From the NCBI GenBank assembly GCA_029945625.1, contig JAQSCW010000043.1:30451-94450 (forward strand): a stretch of DNA of 64,000 bases, read 5' to 3'. Positions 15,645-23,791 of the stretch are shown one piece after another (positions within the stretch are counted from its first letter, which is position 1; each line of letters starts with the position of its first letter). Below the pieces are notes generated by a model. The model was not told the DNA's origin. It saw only the letters and a list, made by a program, of their open reading frames with translations, and ran no database searches. Made by a program: the position numbers and the translations under genes. Source of the stretch: a bacterium. Its GTDB lineage: Bacteria; Bacteroidota; Bacteroidia; B-17B0; Aurantibacillaceae.

Positions 15645-16739
15645 ATGTCAAAAAAGAAGAAGGATTCGCATGGTAAGAAGGAAAAAAAGAAATCCGAGAA
15701 AAAGCACCTGAAAAAGGTAGAGAAATCTCATGCGAAGAAATCTGCACCTAAAAAACCGGCCTCTAAACTCTTGAAAACTATCAAGATTTCGAAGAAGGTA
15801 GTTAAAAAAGAGGTAAAGAAAGTGGTAAAAGCTGCTCCTAAAAAACCACTACCTGCCAAAAAAGCAATTACTAAAGCCTCTAAGCCCAAAGTAGCAAAGC
15901 ATGGAGCAAAACCCTTACCAAAGAAAGCGATAAAGTCCCTCTTCGTTAAGAAGCCTGCTTCAAAACCTACCAAACCAAGTCCTGTTGCAAAAAAACCTAG
16001 TCCTGTAACGAAGAAGCCTGCGCCCGTGACCAAAAAACCGGAACCGAAAAAAGTTGAATTAAAACCAATTAAGCATAAAGAAATTCCTGCACCAAAACCG
16101 ACTCCTGCAACTGCTAAGAAAGAAATTAAAAAGGAAGTCGCACCGGTAAACAGCGAAAAAGTAAAGAAAGCTGACGAACCGCCCACCAAGAAACAGATCG
16201 CTGAACTGAGATCTCAGGATGTGTTAGCGATCAGCAATACTATCCCCGTTAAACAAAAGAATGATATCTCTGCCTCAAAAATCGCTTCCATCTCACGTTC
16301 AATCACCAACCCTATAAAGCGAACCGACTCGTATGCAATAAAACCTGAAAAGGAACCTGCCGGAAAATTTGAACTGGAATTTGTGGTTCATTCTTCCGCT
16401 GAAATGCTGTATGAGTTTTTATCAACCCCTAGTGGCCTCTCTGAATGGTTTTGTGACGACCTCAATATTCGTAATGGCATTTATACCTTTATTTGGGACG
16501 ATCAGTTGATGCAGGCCCGCCTGTTAAAAACTGTGGAGCTTCAATTGGTGCGTTTTCAGTGGGTCGATAAAACCGATGGCAGCTATTTTGAATTTAGAAT
16601 TCAACGAGATGACCTTACTAACGATATATCATTGATCATTACCGATTTTGCTGAATCAGTGGGCGACCGCGAATCATCAAAGTTGCTCTGGCACAGTCAG
16701 GTTGAAAAACTGATGCACGTGTTAGGATCTATTTTCTAA
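15645..16739 (+). CDS. Histone-H1-like lysine-rich tail fused to a START-like domain
   Basis: A 364-residue protein in two clear parts. Residues 1 to about 180 are low-complexity Lys/Pro/Ala sequence with repeated units such as KPSPVAKKPSPVTKKPAPV, close in style to bacterial histone-H1-like and eukaryotic linker-histone tails, and expected to bind DNA or RNA non-specifically. Residues about 240-364 form an SRPBCC/START-like domain (GKFELEFVVHSSAEMLYEFL, LSEWFCDD, FEFRIQRDD, C-terminal helix WHSQVEKLMHVLG), a fold used for hydrophobic ligand binding and typical of a small Bacteroidota START-like family. It is a single gene with its own terminator at 16764-16792. Its ligand and role are unknown. 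Confidence 0.8.
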   Translation: MSKKKKDSHGKKEKKKSEKKHLKKVEKSHAKKSAPKKPASKLLKTIKISKKVVKKEVKKVVKAAPKKPLPAKKAITKASKPKVAKHGAKPLPKKAIKSLFVKKPASKPTKPSPVAKKPSPVTKKPAPVTKKPEPKKVELKPIKHKEIPAPKPTPATAKKEIKKEVAPVNSEKVKKADEPPTKKQIAELRSQDVLAISNTIPVKQKNDISASKIASISRSITNPIKRTDSYAIKPEKEPAGKFELEFVVHSSAEMLYEFLSTPSGLSEWFCDDLNIRNGIYTFIWDDQLMQARLLKTVELQLVRFQWVDKTDGSYFEFRIQRDDLTNDISLIITDFAESVGDRESSKLLWHSQVEKLMHVLGSIF

Positions 16740-16763
16740 TACGTATACTCCTGAAAATAATAA

Positions 16764-16792
16764 AAGCCGGAACTGAGTCCCGGTTTTTTTTT
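16764..16792 (+). terminator. Rho-independent terminator after the START-domain gene
   Basis: CCGG and CCGG flank a short loop with partial extra pairing, followed by nine T residues, 25 bases after the stop codon at 16739. Confidence 0.7.
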
Positions 16793-16983
16793 GCCTTGGT
16801 GTAGCTTTTTGTGCTTTTAAACCAAAACATGCTTTGAAAAAGCAAAGTCTGCGATGTAAGTGTTCATGAGGATTTCATCTGATACCCGCTAAGAAATCCT
16901 AACGGTCACTGAATAGGGGTTAACCTCAAAAGCCAGACCTGTTCTTTTCTAACAGATAGCCGGTGTCAATCTGCTGTTAACTT

Positions 16984-17172
16984 CATGGGATGTCAGATGC
17001 CGCGTGAAGGACGGCAAAAACCCGGTGGGTTTTTGAGCGAGCTTGCGGGTAGGTGAAATACTGATTGCCTGAATGGCAATGTGATGGCAACCAAGCAGCC
17101 TGACCCCCATGAAGCGAAGCTCTCGTTGCCTTTTGATCGGCTTCTGCTTCATGGGGGGCACGCCCAAAAAAT
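16984..17172 (-). repeat. Intergenic hairpin repeat element, copy A
   Basis: The 408 bases between 16793 and 17200 hold no convincing gene. Read on the minus strand from 17172, the element begins TTTTTTGGGCGTGCCCCC and has a 12-base perfect inverted repeat (17104-17115 with 17146-17157). It then has GGGGTCAGGCTG, a second inverted repeat (17064-17069 with 17075-17080) and AAAAACCC/GGGTTTTT (17016-17034). The same opening and two-hairpin plan recur at 23526-23655. Elements beginning GGGCGTGCCCC are frequent intergenic repeats in Bacteroidota, in my knowledge. A 72-codon frame across it is not credible as a gene. Confidence 0.6.
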
Positions 17173-17200
17173 TTGTCCCGAAATTTCCGCTTATCCTCTT

Positions 17201-19660
17201 TTAAAACCGAATATTAACACCCGCTAAAAAGTTAATAGGAGCCGATGGCGCCAGAAAATTAAAGGTGTTGAGCGAGGGCCCGGTATAATAGCTGTAGGTA
17301 TATCCATTCGTAACATAATTTGTATTCAAAATATTGTTCACACTTAGCATGAAATTAATCTCAGGCACCGCCTTGGTAATCAACTTATAATTGATGCCCG
17401 CATTAAGCACTTCGTAAGCTTTCATACAGCGATTTTCATTGCTTGTATTATCCAAAAACTGTTTTCCCACACTTTTTCCGGTAAGTGTGACATCAAAATT
17501 ATGAAATGGACTGAACTTCACTAGGAGGGATGAAACAACATTGGGAGAAAATGAAATATCGCTTGTTTTATGAATCACTTTGTTTTGAGTATAGTCCGCG
17601 AGATCTACGCCACTTAAACTGTCGGTGTATTCCACAAAATTTAAGATCTTATTGGTCGACAAAGACAGATTGGCACTCAGGCTGAAGAATTTGTTAAGCA
17701 TGCCGCTTGCTTCCAACTCAAGACCTCTTCTGTAACTTTGGTCAACATTTACCCGGTTGTAATTGCCCACATTATTAATTTGTCCGTTTAATACCAATTG
17801 ATTTTTGTACTGCATATCATAAAAATTTGCTGCGAGCAGTATACTCTTCGATACATATTTTACTCCCGCTTCAAGATCATACAATTGTTCAGATTTTGGT
17901 CTGCTTTGCGGACTACTTTGCACAAAATCGTCCCTGTTTGGTTCCTTATTCGCCACGGCAAAAGAAGCATACGCATTCACCTGACTGTTTAGGTTGTAGC
18001 TGAGTCCTAATTTGGGATTAAAAAATGTGTATTTCTGATTTTGCATGTTGGGCGTCAGCGTATTGTCGAATCCCTGGAAACGATAGTCAATCTTTCTTAC
18101 CTGAAGATCCACAAAAACATTCATCGCCGACATGGGTTTGTAGTTCGTTTTCAAATAAAGATTCCCATCATTTTTATTCGCTGAATTCTTGTCATACTCA
18201 TAATTTAATTCAGATGTTGATGCATATTGCGCCCAGATTATTCTGCCATCATGCAAACCATAATAGGTATTATAACCGCCACCCAGAGTGAGCGCCAGTT
18301 TTGAACTTGCTCTGTAATTAAAATTAAATATTCCACCCGCAAAATCATTATCGAGCCACAAACGGCGAATGAGGTTTGTTTCGGTGATGGTGTCACCGCC
18401 AATCACCACATTGGGCAAACCGTAGGTTGAAAATTTAGCGCCATCGCCATACACCGAATTTTCTTTTGCCGGATTTTTATACTGTTCATAATATCCCGCA
18501 CCTTTAGTATAGTGCCCGGTGACATTAAAATTTAGGCGCGAATTAAGTTGATGAATGACGTGCAACTGAAAATTATTCTGTTTGTAATTATCCGTCTCGT
18601 TGCTGTAGTATTTAGTTGCTCCATTGGCATCAAAATATTCTCCACAGGAGTTATAGGTGCGGTTGCCGGCTTTTAAGGAGTCTTCCGGGACATAATTCCA
18701 GGCCTGATAGGTTTTTTCGAGACCAAGAAAATTGATAAATTTCATCACTGTCTTTTTGCCATAATACCCGGCGGCAATATAATACGATTTAAGGTCCGAA
18801 CTGGCCCTGTCTACATAGCCATCACTGCTTATAGCAGAGGCCCTCGCATCTAAGGTGAATTTGTTACTCATGAGGCCTGTACCTGCTGCAATTGTTTTTC
18901 TCAGGGTTCCAAACGATCCTCCTGTAGCAATAACATTGGCATAGGGTTTATCTTTTAATTCATTGGTTTGAAAATTAATGCTCGCACCAAAGGCCCCTGC
19001 GCCATTGGCAGAAGTTCCCACGCCCCTCTGCACTTGTATGTTATTGACACTCGAAACAAGATCGGGCATATCGACAAAATAAGTGCCTTGCGATTCGGCG
19101 TCATTAACGGGTACTCCGTTTATAGTTACGTTAATCCGCGTGCCATCTGAACCACGGATACGAATCCCAGTATAACCCACCCCGTTTCCCGCGTCGGAGT
19201 TGACTACCACATTGGGCAGTTGATTGAGCATATAGGGGGCGTCCTGACCAAGATTTTGTTTTTTGATGGTTTCGGCAGTGATATCATTATACGCCATCCC
19301 GCTATTTTTATCCACGCGACTGGCGTTTACCACCACTTCATCCAGTTTTTTATTCGACTCCTGTAATATGAAGTCGTGTACAAGATCTGAACCCAGTTCA
19401 ATGGTATCTGTTCTGTCGGCAAATCCAATACACCTCACAGCTACTATCAGAGTCCCCTTTTTTAGCCCGTTGAACTTAAAATTCCCATCATCACCTGAGG
19501 TGGTAGCTAATTGTGTATGAAGGATGCCGAGGGCTGCAAAGGGCACGGCCTCTCCCTGAGCCGTTGTAACTTTACCTGAGAGCGTGAATTGAGCCTTCAC
19601 ACGCATAGTGCCTGTAAAAGCAATTGCAAACACAATGATTGCAAACGTTTTGTTTTTCAT
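17201..19660 (-). CDS. TonB-dependent receptor, probable thiamine receptor
   Basis: An 819-residue outer membrane receptor. A signal peptide (about 1-23) is followed by a carboxypeptidase-regulatory-like domain (FTLSGKVTTAQGEAVPFAAL, about 24-110), the plug domain (YNDITAETIKKQNLGQD through the NVVVNSDAGNGVGYTGIRIR segment, about 120-235) and a 22-strand type barrel ending in the aromatic residue F (AGVNIRF). It imports a ligand across the outer membrane using TonB energy. A TPP riboswitch directly upstream indicates repression by thiamine pyrophosphate, so thiamine or a precursor is the likely ligand; TPP-regulated TonB receptors are known in Bacteroides. No transport or thi gene follows it. 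Confidence 0.92.
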   Translation of the reverse strand: MKNKTFAIIVFAIAFTGTMRVKAQFTLSGKVTTAQGEAVPFAALGILHTQLATTSGDDGNFKFNGLKKGTLIVAVRCIGFADRTDTIELGSDLVHDFILQESNKKLDEVVVNASRVDKNSGMAYNDITAETIKKQNLGQDAPYMLNQLPNVVVNSDAGNGVGYTGIRIRGSDGTRINVTINGVPVNDAESQGTYFVDMPDLVSSVNNIQVQRGVGTSANGAGAFGASINFQTNELKDKPYANVIATGGSFGTLRKTIAAGTGLMSNKFTLDARASAISSDGYVDRASSDLKSYYIAAGYYGKKTVMKFINFLGLEKTYQAWNYVPEDSLKAGNRTYNSCGEYFDANGATKYYSNETDNYKQNNFQLHVIHQLNSRLNFNVTGHYTKGAGYYEQYKNPAKENSVYGDGAKFSTYGLPNVVIGGDTITETNLIRRLWLDNDFAGGIFNFNYRASSKLALTLGGGYNTYYGLHDGRIIWAQYASTSELNYEYDKNSANKNDGNLYLKTNYKPMSAMNVFVDLQVRKIDYRFQGFDNTLTPNMQNQKYTFFNPKLGLSYNLNSQVNAYASFAVANKEPNRDDFVQSSPQSRPKSEQLYDLEAGVKYVSKSILLAANFYDMQYKNQLVLNGQINNVGNYNRVNVDQSYRRGLELEASGMLNKFFSLSANLSLSTNKILNFVEYTDSLSGVDLADYTQNKVIHKTSDISFSPNVVSSLLVKFSPFHNFDVTLTGKSVGKQFLDNTSNENRCMKAYEVLNAGINYKLITKAVPEINFMLSVNNILNTNYVTNGYTYSYYTGPSLNTFNFLAPSAPINFLAGVNIRF

Positions 19661-19718
19661 TAATTTTTAATTTTTAATTAAATACATTAACACGGGGTGG
19701 TGTCAATTTTTTAATTAG

Positions 19719-19877
19719 CTCCCTACGCAGGCATTACCCTGTTCAGGTGTATAGTAAAATTCGTTGGTCGAAATTTACTAACGGGTATAATCTCAGCCTT
19801 GACGGTTTTTTGAGCAGATATGTAGGAGATCCTAAAAAAAGATCACTTCCAACGCTCGGATACCGTAAAGCACCCCT
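19719..19877 (-). promoter_or_regulatory. TPP riboswitch with enlarged P3 and P4 arms
   Basis: On the minus strand the conserved TPP-aptamer pieces occur in order: GGGGTGC (from 19876), GGCTGAGATTATACCC (around 19800-19780), ACCTGAACAGGGTAATGCC and CTGCGTAGGGAGC (ending 19719). The P3 arm between GGGGTGC and CTGAGA is unusually long, about 75 bases, closed by ACGG/CCGT, and the P4-side arm carries an added stem (TAGTAAA with TTTACTA). Downstream, CACCCC at 19700-19695 can pair with the GGGGTG of the aptamer, a possible expression-platform switch. It lies 58 bases before the receptor ATG. Confidence 0.93.
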
Positions 19878-19888
19878 TTAAGATGCAG

Positions 19889-19919
19889 CAAATGTAGCAG
19901 GTGTAAATCGATTGTGCAA
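19889..19919 (-). promoter_or_regulatory. Promoter of the riboswitch-receptor transcript
   Basis: On the minus strand, TTG (19919-19917), a 20-base spacer and TACATTTG (19896-19889) match the Bacteroidota -33/-7 consensus exactly. The aptamer starts about 12 bases after the -7 box, the expected distance. Confidence 0.7.
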
Positions 19920-19966
19920 AAAAAGATGAGACATCCCAAAAAAAATGCGGAGTTTTGCAATTAAGG

Positions 19967-21121
19967 ATGGAAACAAAAAAACGCATTGCGATACTTGGAA
20001 GTACGGGCAGCATTGGCACTCAGGCCCTTGAGGTGATTAAGGAGAATCCTTCCCTTTTTGAGGTGGAAGTACTGGTGGCACATTCAAATGCCGTTCTGTT
20101 GATTGAACAGGCACTTGCGTTTAAACCCAATGCCGTGGTGATTGGAGATGAGAAAAAGTATCAGGAAGTAAATAATGCGCTACGGGCTCATGATATTAAA
20201 GTGTTTGCCGGTGAAAAGGCGGTGGAGCAAATAGTAGAAATGGAAACCATCGATTTGGTTCTGGCGGCTATTGTTGGTTATGCCGGATTGGCGAGCACTA
20301 TTAATGCCATCCGACATAAAAAGCCGATTGCTTTGGCCAATAAAGAAACGCTGGTGGTGGCCGGTGAACTGGTAACAGAATTGGCTAGAGAAAATGGCGT
20401 CAACATTTACCCTGTCGACAGTGAACACTCTGCCATCTTTCAATGTTTGGCGGGTGAATGGGAAAACAAGATCGAAAAAATTTACCTCACTGCGAGTGGT
20501 GGTCCTTTTAGAGGAAAAAACAAGGACTTTTTAGCCACCGTAAAAAAAGAGCAGGCCCTTAAACATCCTAATTGGAGCATGGGAGCTAAGATCACCATCG
20601 ATTCGGCAAGTTTAATGAATAAGGGTTTGGAGGTGATTGAGGCAAAATGGTTATTTCATTTAGCACCTTCGCAAATTGATGTAATTGTTCACCCTCAAAG
20701 TATTGTTCACAGTTTGGTGCAATTTGAAGACGGCAGCTTAAAAGCACAATTGGGATTGCCCGATATGAAACTTCCCATTCAGTATGCCCTGGCCTATCCC
20801 GAAAGAATTCGAAACAATTTTAAGCGTTTCAATTTTTTGGATTACCCGCAATTGACTTTTGAAAAACCCGACCTCGAAACGTTTACCAATCTTCAACTGG
20901 CCTTTGATGCACTACATAAGGGCGGCAATATGCCTTGTATTTTAAATGCGGCAAACGAAGTTGCTGTTCAGGCATTTTTGGAAGACAAGGTTAGTTTTAC
21001 GGGAATGAGTGATCTTGTTTTCAACACCATGCAAAAAACCGGTTTCATCAAAACCCCTTCCTATACTCAATACGTTGAAACTGACCAAGAAGCGCGCCGC
21101 ATAGCCTTGCATCTTTTGTAA
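19967..21121 (+). CDS. dxr: 1-deoxy-D-xylulose 5-phosphate reductoisomerase
   Basis: The 384-residue enzyme converts DXP to MEP with NADPH, the committed step of the non-mevalonate isoprenoid pathway. Visible motifs are the Rossmann GSTGSIGTQAL near the start, the ANKETLVVAGE segment, the metal-binding VDSEHSAIFQ, and the ASGGPFRG and SASLMNKGLE substrate loop. An in-frame TTG at 19955 exists, but ATG at 19967, preceded by AAGG, is the better start. It is divergent from the thiamine receptor and 115 bases upstream of rseP. DXP is also a thiamine precursor, which makes the riboswitch neighbour noteworthy but not necessarily related. Confidence 0.96.
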   Translation: METKKRIAILGSTGSIGTQALEVIKENPSLFEVEVLVAHSNAVLLIEQALAFKPNAVVIGDEKKYQEVNNALRAHDIKVFAGEKAVEQIVEMETIDLVLAAIVGYAGLASTINAIRHKKPIALANKETLVVAGELVTELARENGVNIYPVDSEHSAIFQCLAGEWENKIEKIYLTASGGPFRGKNKDFLATVKKEQALKHPNWSMGAKITIDSASLMNKGLEVIEAKWLFHLAPSQIDVIVHPQSIVHSLVQFEDGSLKAQLGLPDMKLPIQYALAYPERIRNNFKRFNFLDYPQLTFEKPDLETFTNLQLAFDALHKGGNMPCILNAANEVAVQAFLEDKVSFTGMSDLVFNTMQKTGFIKTPSYTQYVETDQEARRIALHLL

Positions 21122-21236
21122 ATCATAATAATCTCTAAAAGGCCATTTTTGTCTCCTAAAAAACACTATTTTTACGCTGCCTGATTCAAAAAATCACGGC
21201 CACATTTCATCAGAAAAAAACCACCTCATAAAAATT

Positions 21237-22568
21237 ATGTTCATTAAGATCGCTCAGCTTTTTTTAAGCCTTACCATACTAGTTACCCTTCACGAATTTG
21301 GGCATTTTTGGTTTGCCAAAAAGTTCAAATGCCGGGTCGACAAGTTTTATTTGTTCTTCGACTTCCTTTTTCCATTTGCATCGGTCATGAATTTTGCCCT
21401 TTTCAAAAAGAAGATCGGAGACACCGAATACGGCATCGGCTGGTTTCCTTTTGGGGGCTATGTTCAAATTGCCGGTATGGTGGATGAACAAATGGACAAA
21501 ACTCTCATCGATACTCCTGCACAACCTTGGGAACTTCGTAGTAAGCCGGCCTGGCAAAGGTTGCTGGTGATGATGGGCGGAATTTTAGTAAACTTTGTAC
21601 TGGGTATTTTTATTTTTTGGATGGCTCTTCTGGTGTATGGAAAGAATACGCAGCCAATCGCCAATTTACCTCATGGCTTGATGGTTGACAGTGTGGCCTA
21701 TGATATGGGCCTGAGAAATGGTGATTTTATAACCGCACTTGATGGCAAACCCGTTTCTTCGGTTCGTCGCATTCCTGTGGAGATCATTATGAATGGCGTG
21801 AGTACCATTGAAGGTGTTCATGCCACGGGTGTAAAATTCTCAATCCCGGTCGATAACAATGTGCGTTCGCGCATTTTAAAACGTCTCAAAAAATCTGACT
21901 TTGTTAGCGCCCGCTTTATCCCCGAAGTCAAATTAGTGGATAGCACGAGTTTTGCTGCTAACGCAAACATAAAGGCCAAAGACCGCATCGTTGCCGTAAA
22001 TGGCACATCAGTGAAGTTCTACGACGAATTAAAAGCAGAATTGGTAAAGAATCGCGGCAAAAAAGTTTCACTCACTATCTTAAGAGGTAAGGAAGTAATT
22101 AACACCGATTGTCAGGTGAGCGAAATGGGTACTATCGGATTCTTTCCGGGATCGATTGAAGAATTTAAAGTGGATGAACAGAAATTTAATGTGTTTGAAG
22201 CCTTTACGCAAGGGGTGCACGACGGTATTGAGTTAATTCTAATGCAAGCAAAACAATTTGTAGTACTGTTTACCGTAAAAGATGCCCATCAACAGGTAGG
22301 TGGCTTTTACACCATGGTTCAACAAATGAATTCTGAGTGGGATTGGCAATCGTTTTGGATGTTTACCGGGTTTCTTTCTCTTGCTTTGGCCTTCATGAAT
22401 TTCTTGCCCATTCCCATGTTAGATGGCGGCTACATCATGTTTATCCTTTGGGAGATGATTACCGGAAAAAAGGTTTCTGATCAAATCATTTATTACGCCA
22501 ACAATGTGGGACTTTTTATCGTTCTTGGTCTTATGATTTATGCCAATACAGACTGGCTGCGAAATTAA
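21237..22568 (+). CDS. rseP: Site-2 intramembrane zinc protease RseP
   Basis: A 443-residue membrane metalloprotease with HEFGH (residues 19-23) in the first helix and LDGG (395-398) in the penultimate helix, the two halves of the S2P active site. One or two PDZ-like domains lie between (GLMVDSVAYDMGLRNGDFI, about 140-220, and NIKAKDRIVAVNGTSVKFY, about 240-300). Family members cleave anti-sigma factors and clear signal-peptide remnants from the inner membrane. It is a little longer in the N-terminal loop than some homologues, as usual for Bacteroidota. It is followed after 44 bases by the secreted orphan gene. Confidence 0.95.
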   Translation: MFIKIAQLFLSLTILVTLHEFGHFWFAKKFKCRVDKFYLFFDFLFPFASVMNFALFKKKIGDTEYGIGWFPFGGYVQIAGMVDEQMDKTLIDTPAQPWELRSKPAWQRLLVMMGGILVNFVLGIFIFWMALLVYGKNTQPIANLPHGLMVDSVAYDMGLRNGDFITALDGKPVSSVRRIPVEIIMNGVSTIEGVHATGVKFSIPVDNNVRSRILKRLKKSDFVSARFIPEVKLVDSTSFAANANIKAKDRIVAVNGTSVKFYDELKAELVKNRGKKVSLTILRGKEVINTDCQVSEMGTIGFFPGSIEEFKVDEQKFNVFEAFTQGVHDGIELILMQAKQFVVLFTVKDAHQQVGGFYTMVQQMNSEWDWQSFWMFTGFLSLALAFMNFLPIPMLDGGYIMFILWEMITGKKVSDQIIYYANNVGLFIVLGLMIYANTDWLRN

Positions 22569-22612
22569 GAACATTACCCGGCGATTACCTTAATCAAAAA
22601 CGAAATTTTTAA

Positions 22613-23395
22613 ATGAAAAATCGTTTCCTTCTTGTTTTTTTTATGTGGTGGGGAGGCCTCTATTCTCAGAATCCCACCATTAGTCAGAAAAGTAACACGG
22701 AGCGCGAGGGCGCTGCTTTGCACAAAGTCCTAATCATTCCCTTTGAGCCCCGGCTCTATATGAGTGAGATTGACCGTAACATCAACGCCGAAACCAAATT
22801 ATCGGGCCGCGAAATCAAATACAAATTCAGAGATGGTCTCAATGAGCAAGTGTACAAGGCGTTTAAAGCTGCCAAATACAATGCACTCGATTTGATGGAA
22901 GATACACTGAGATACAAAAAGGATCTTGAAACCATTTACCAATATTTGAGTTACGAGTACCTAAAAGTTCCCGATCCGCAAAACTACATCGCTCCTAAAA
23001 AAGAAAAAGAAGAAAAAAAGATTGACAAGGGTCAGGTCAATGTGGAGACGAATTCTGAAAATCGTTTTATGGATGCCCGGCTGAGTAATCCAAAAGTGTT
23101 GACCTCGCTTCAAAATAAATACCGCTGTGATCTTTTTGTGTTCGTGAACCAACTCGATCTAAAGGCCGGTGGGTCAAAGGACCCTCTTGATCTGGGGCCC
23201 GAAAATCCCAATCGGAGAATTATTTTTCACTATACCGTATTTACGGCAGAAGGAAAAGAACTAAATTCCGGAACCATTGAAGAGGAGTTTGATCCCGCAC
23301 TTAATATTCCGAAAAAGATCGTTGACAAACATTTTATGAGAATCTCCACCACGCTCGTTCAACGGGTGAATAAGGCACTGGGAATCCCCAAATAG
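22613..23395 (+). CDS. Secreted protein of unknown function
   Basis: A 260-residue protein with a signal peptide (residues 1-18, ending GGLYSQ). The mature part begins with a beta-strand and motif (HKVLIIPFEPRLYMSEIDR), followed by a helical region, a very charged Lys/Glu linker (PKKEKEEKKIDK, about 125-137) and a second alpha/beta unit (CDLFVFVNQLDL, RIIFHYTVF). The order of strands with VLIIPFEP resembles periplasmic nucleotide-binding-like TolB/GNA1162-type folds, but no diagnostic motif is present. It follows rseP by 44 bases and may be co-transcribed. Function unknown. Confidence 0.75.
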   Translation: MKNRFLLVFFMWWGGLYSQNPTISQKSNTEREGAALHKVLIIPFEPRLYMSEIDRNINAETKLSGREIKYKFRDGLNEQVYKAFKAAKYNALDLMEDTLRYKKDLETIYQYLSYEYLKVPDPQNYIAPKKEKEEKKIDKGQVNVETNSENRFMDARLSNPKVLTSLQNKYRCDLFVFVNQLDLKAGGSKDPLDLGPENPNRRIIFHYTVFTAEGKELNSGTIEEEFDPALNIPKKIVDKHFMRISTTLVQRVNKALGIPK

Positions 23396-23525
23396 CGCTT
23401 TTGTTTTGGTCGCGGATATTGCCCCATCACAAGGCGTAATTACCCTGATTCCTGCACCGCCACTTCCCTACCCTTTCCTTCTCGATGATAGTTATTTGGG
23501 GTCAAGCAGAAAAGCTGGAGAGAAA

Positions 23526-23655
23526 GTTTTTGGGCGTGCCCCCGCCTTTCTTTTTTTATTCCGTTTGGCGGGGTCGCGCTTTCCGTTCCAAGTCCTCGCC
23601 ACGCAAAGAGACAGGCGTGGCTGTGGGCTTTCCACTACAATCGCTCACGCAGTAA
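23526..23655 (+). repeat. Intergenic hairpin repeat element, copy B
   Basis: The gap 23396-23791 holds no credible gene. This element begins TTTTTGGGCGTGCCCCC, as copy A does, and has inverted repeats CCCCGCC (23540-23546) with GGCGGGG (23567-23573), then GTCGCGCTTTCCGTTCCAAG. A second inverted repeat GCCACGC (23598-23604) with GCGTGGC (23615-23621) is followed by GGGCTTTCCACTACAATCGC and TCACGCA. The plan and wording match a repeat family I know from Bacteroidota intergenic regions. The 84-codon frame crossing it is treated as spurious. Confidence 0.65.
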
Positions 23656-23791
23656 ACTAGTTGTTTCCATTTTTAAAAAAACCCAAGGAATAAATAAGTT
23701 GCATTTCCACAACAATTCCGATAGATCTGTTATTTCACCGGACCCACGCTACCGCGTTACGTCAGTCCTCACTCTGGGCTTCTTCCCTGTT

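Noticed and set aside
16949..17167. 72-codon frame on the minus strand
   Set aside because: It runs through the hairpin repeat element; the product is an arbitrary translation of inverted repeats and shows no protein character.
23406..23660. 84-codon frame on the plus strand
   Set aside because: It crosses repeat copy B; similar translations of this element are known artefacts.
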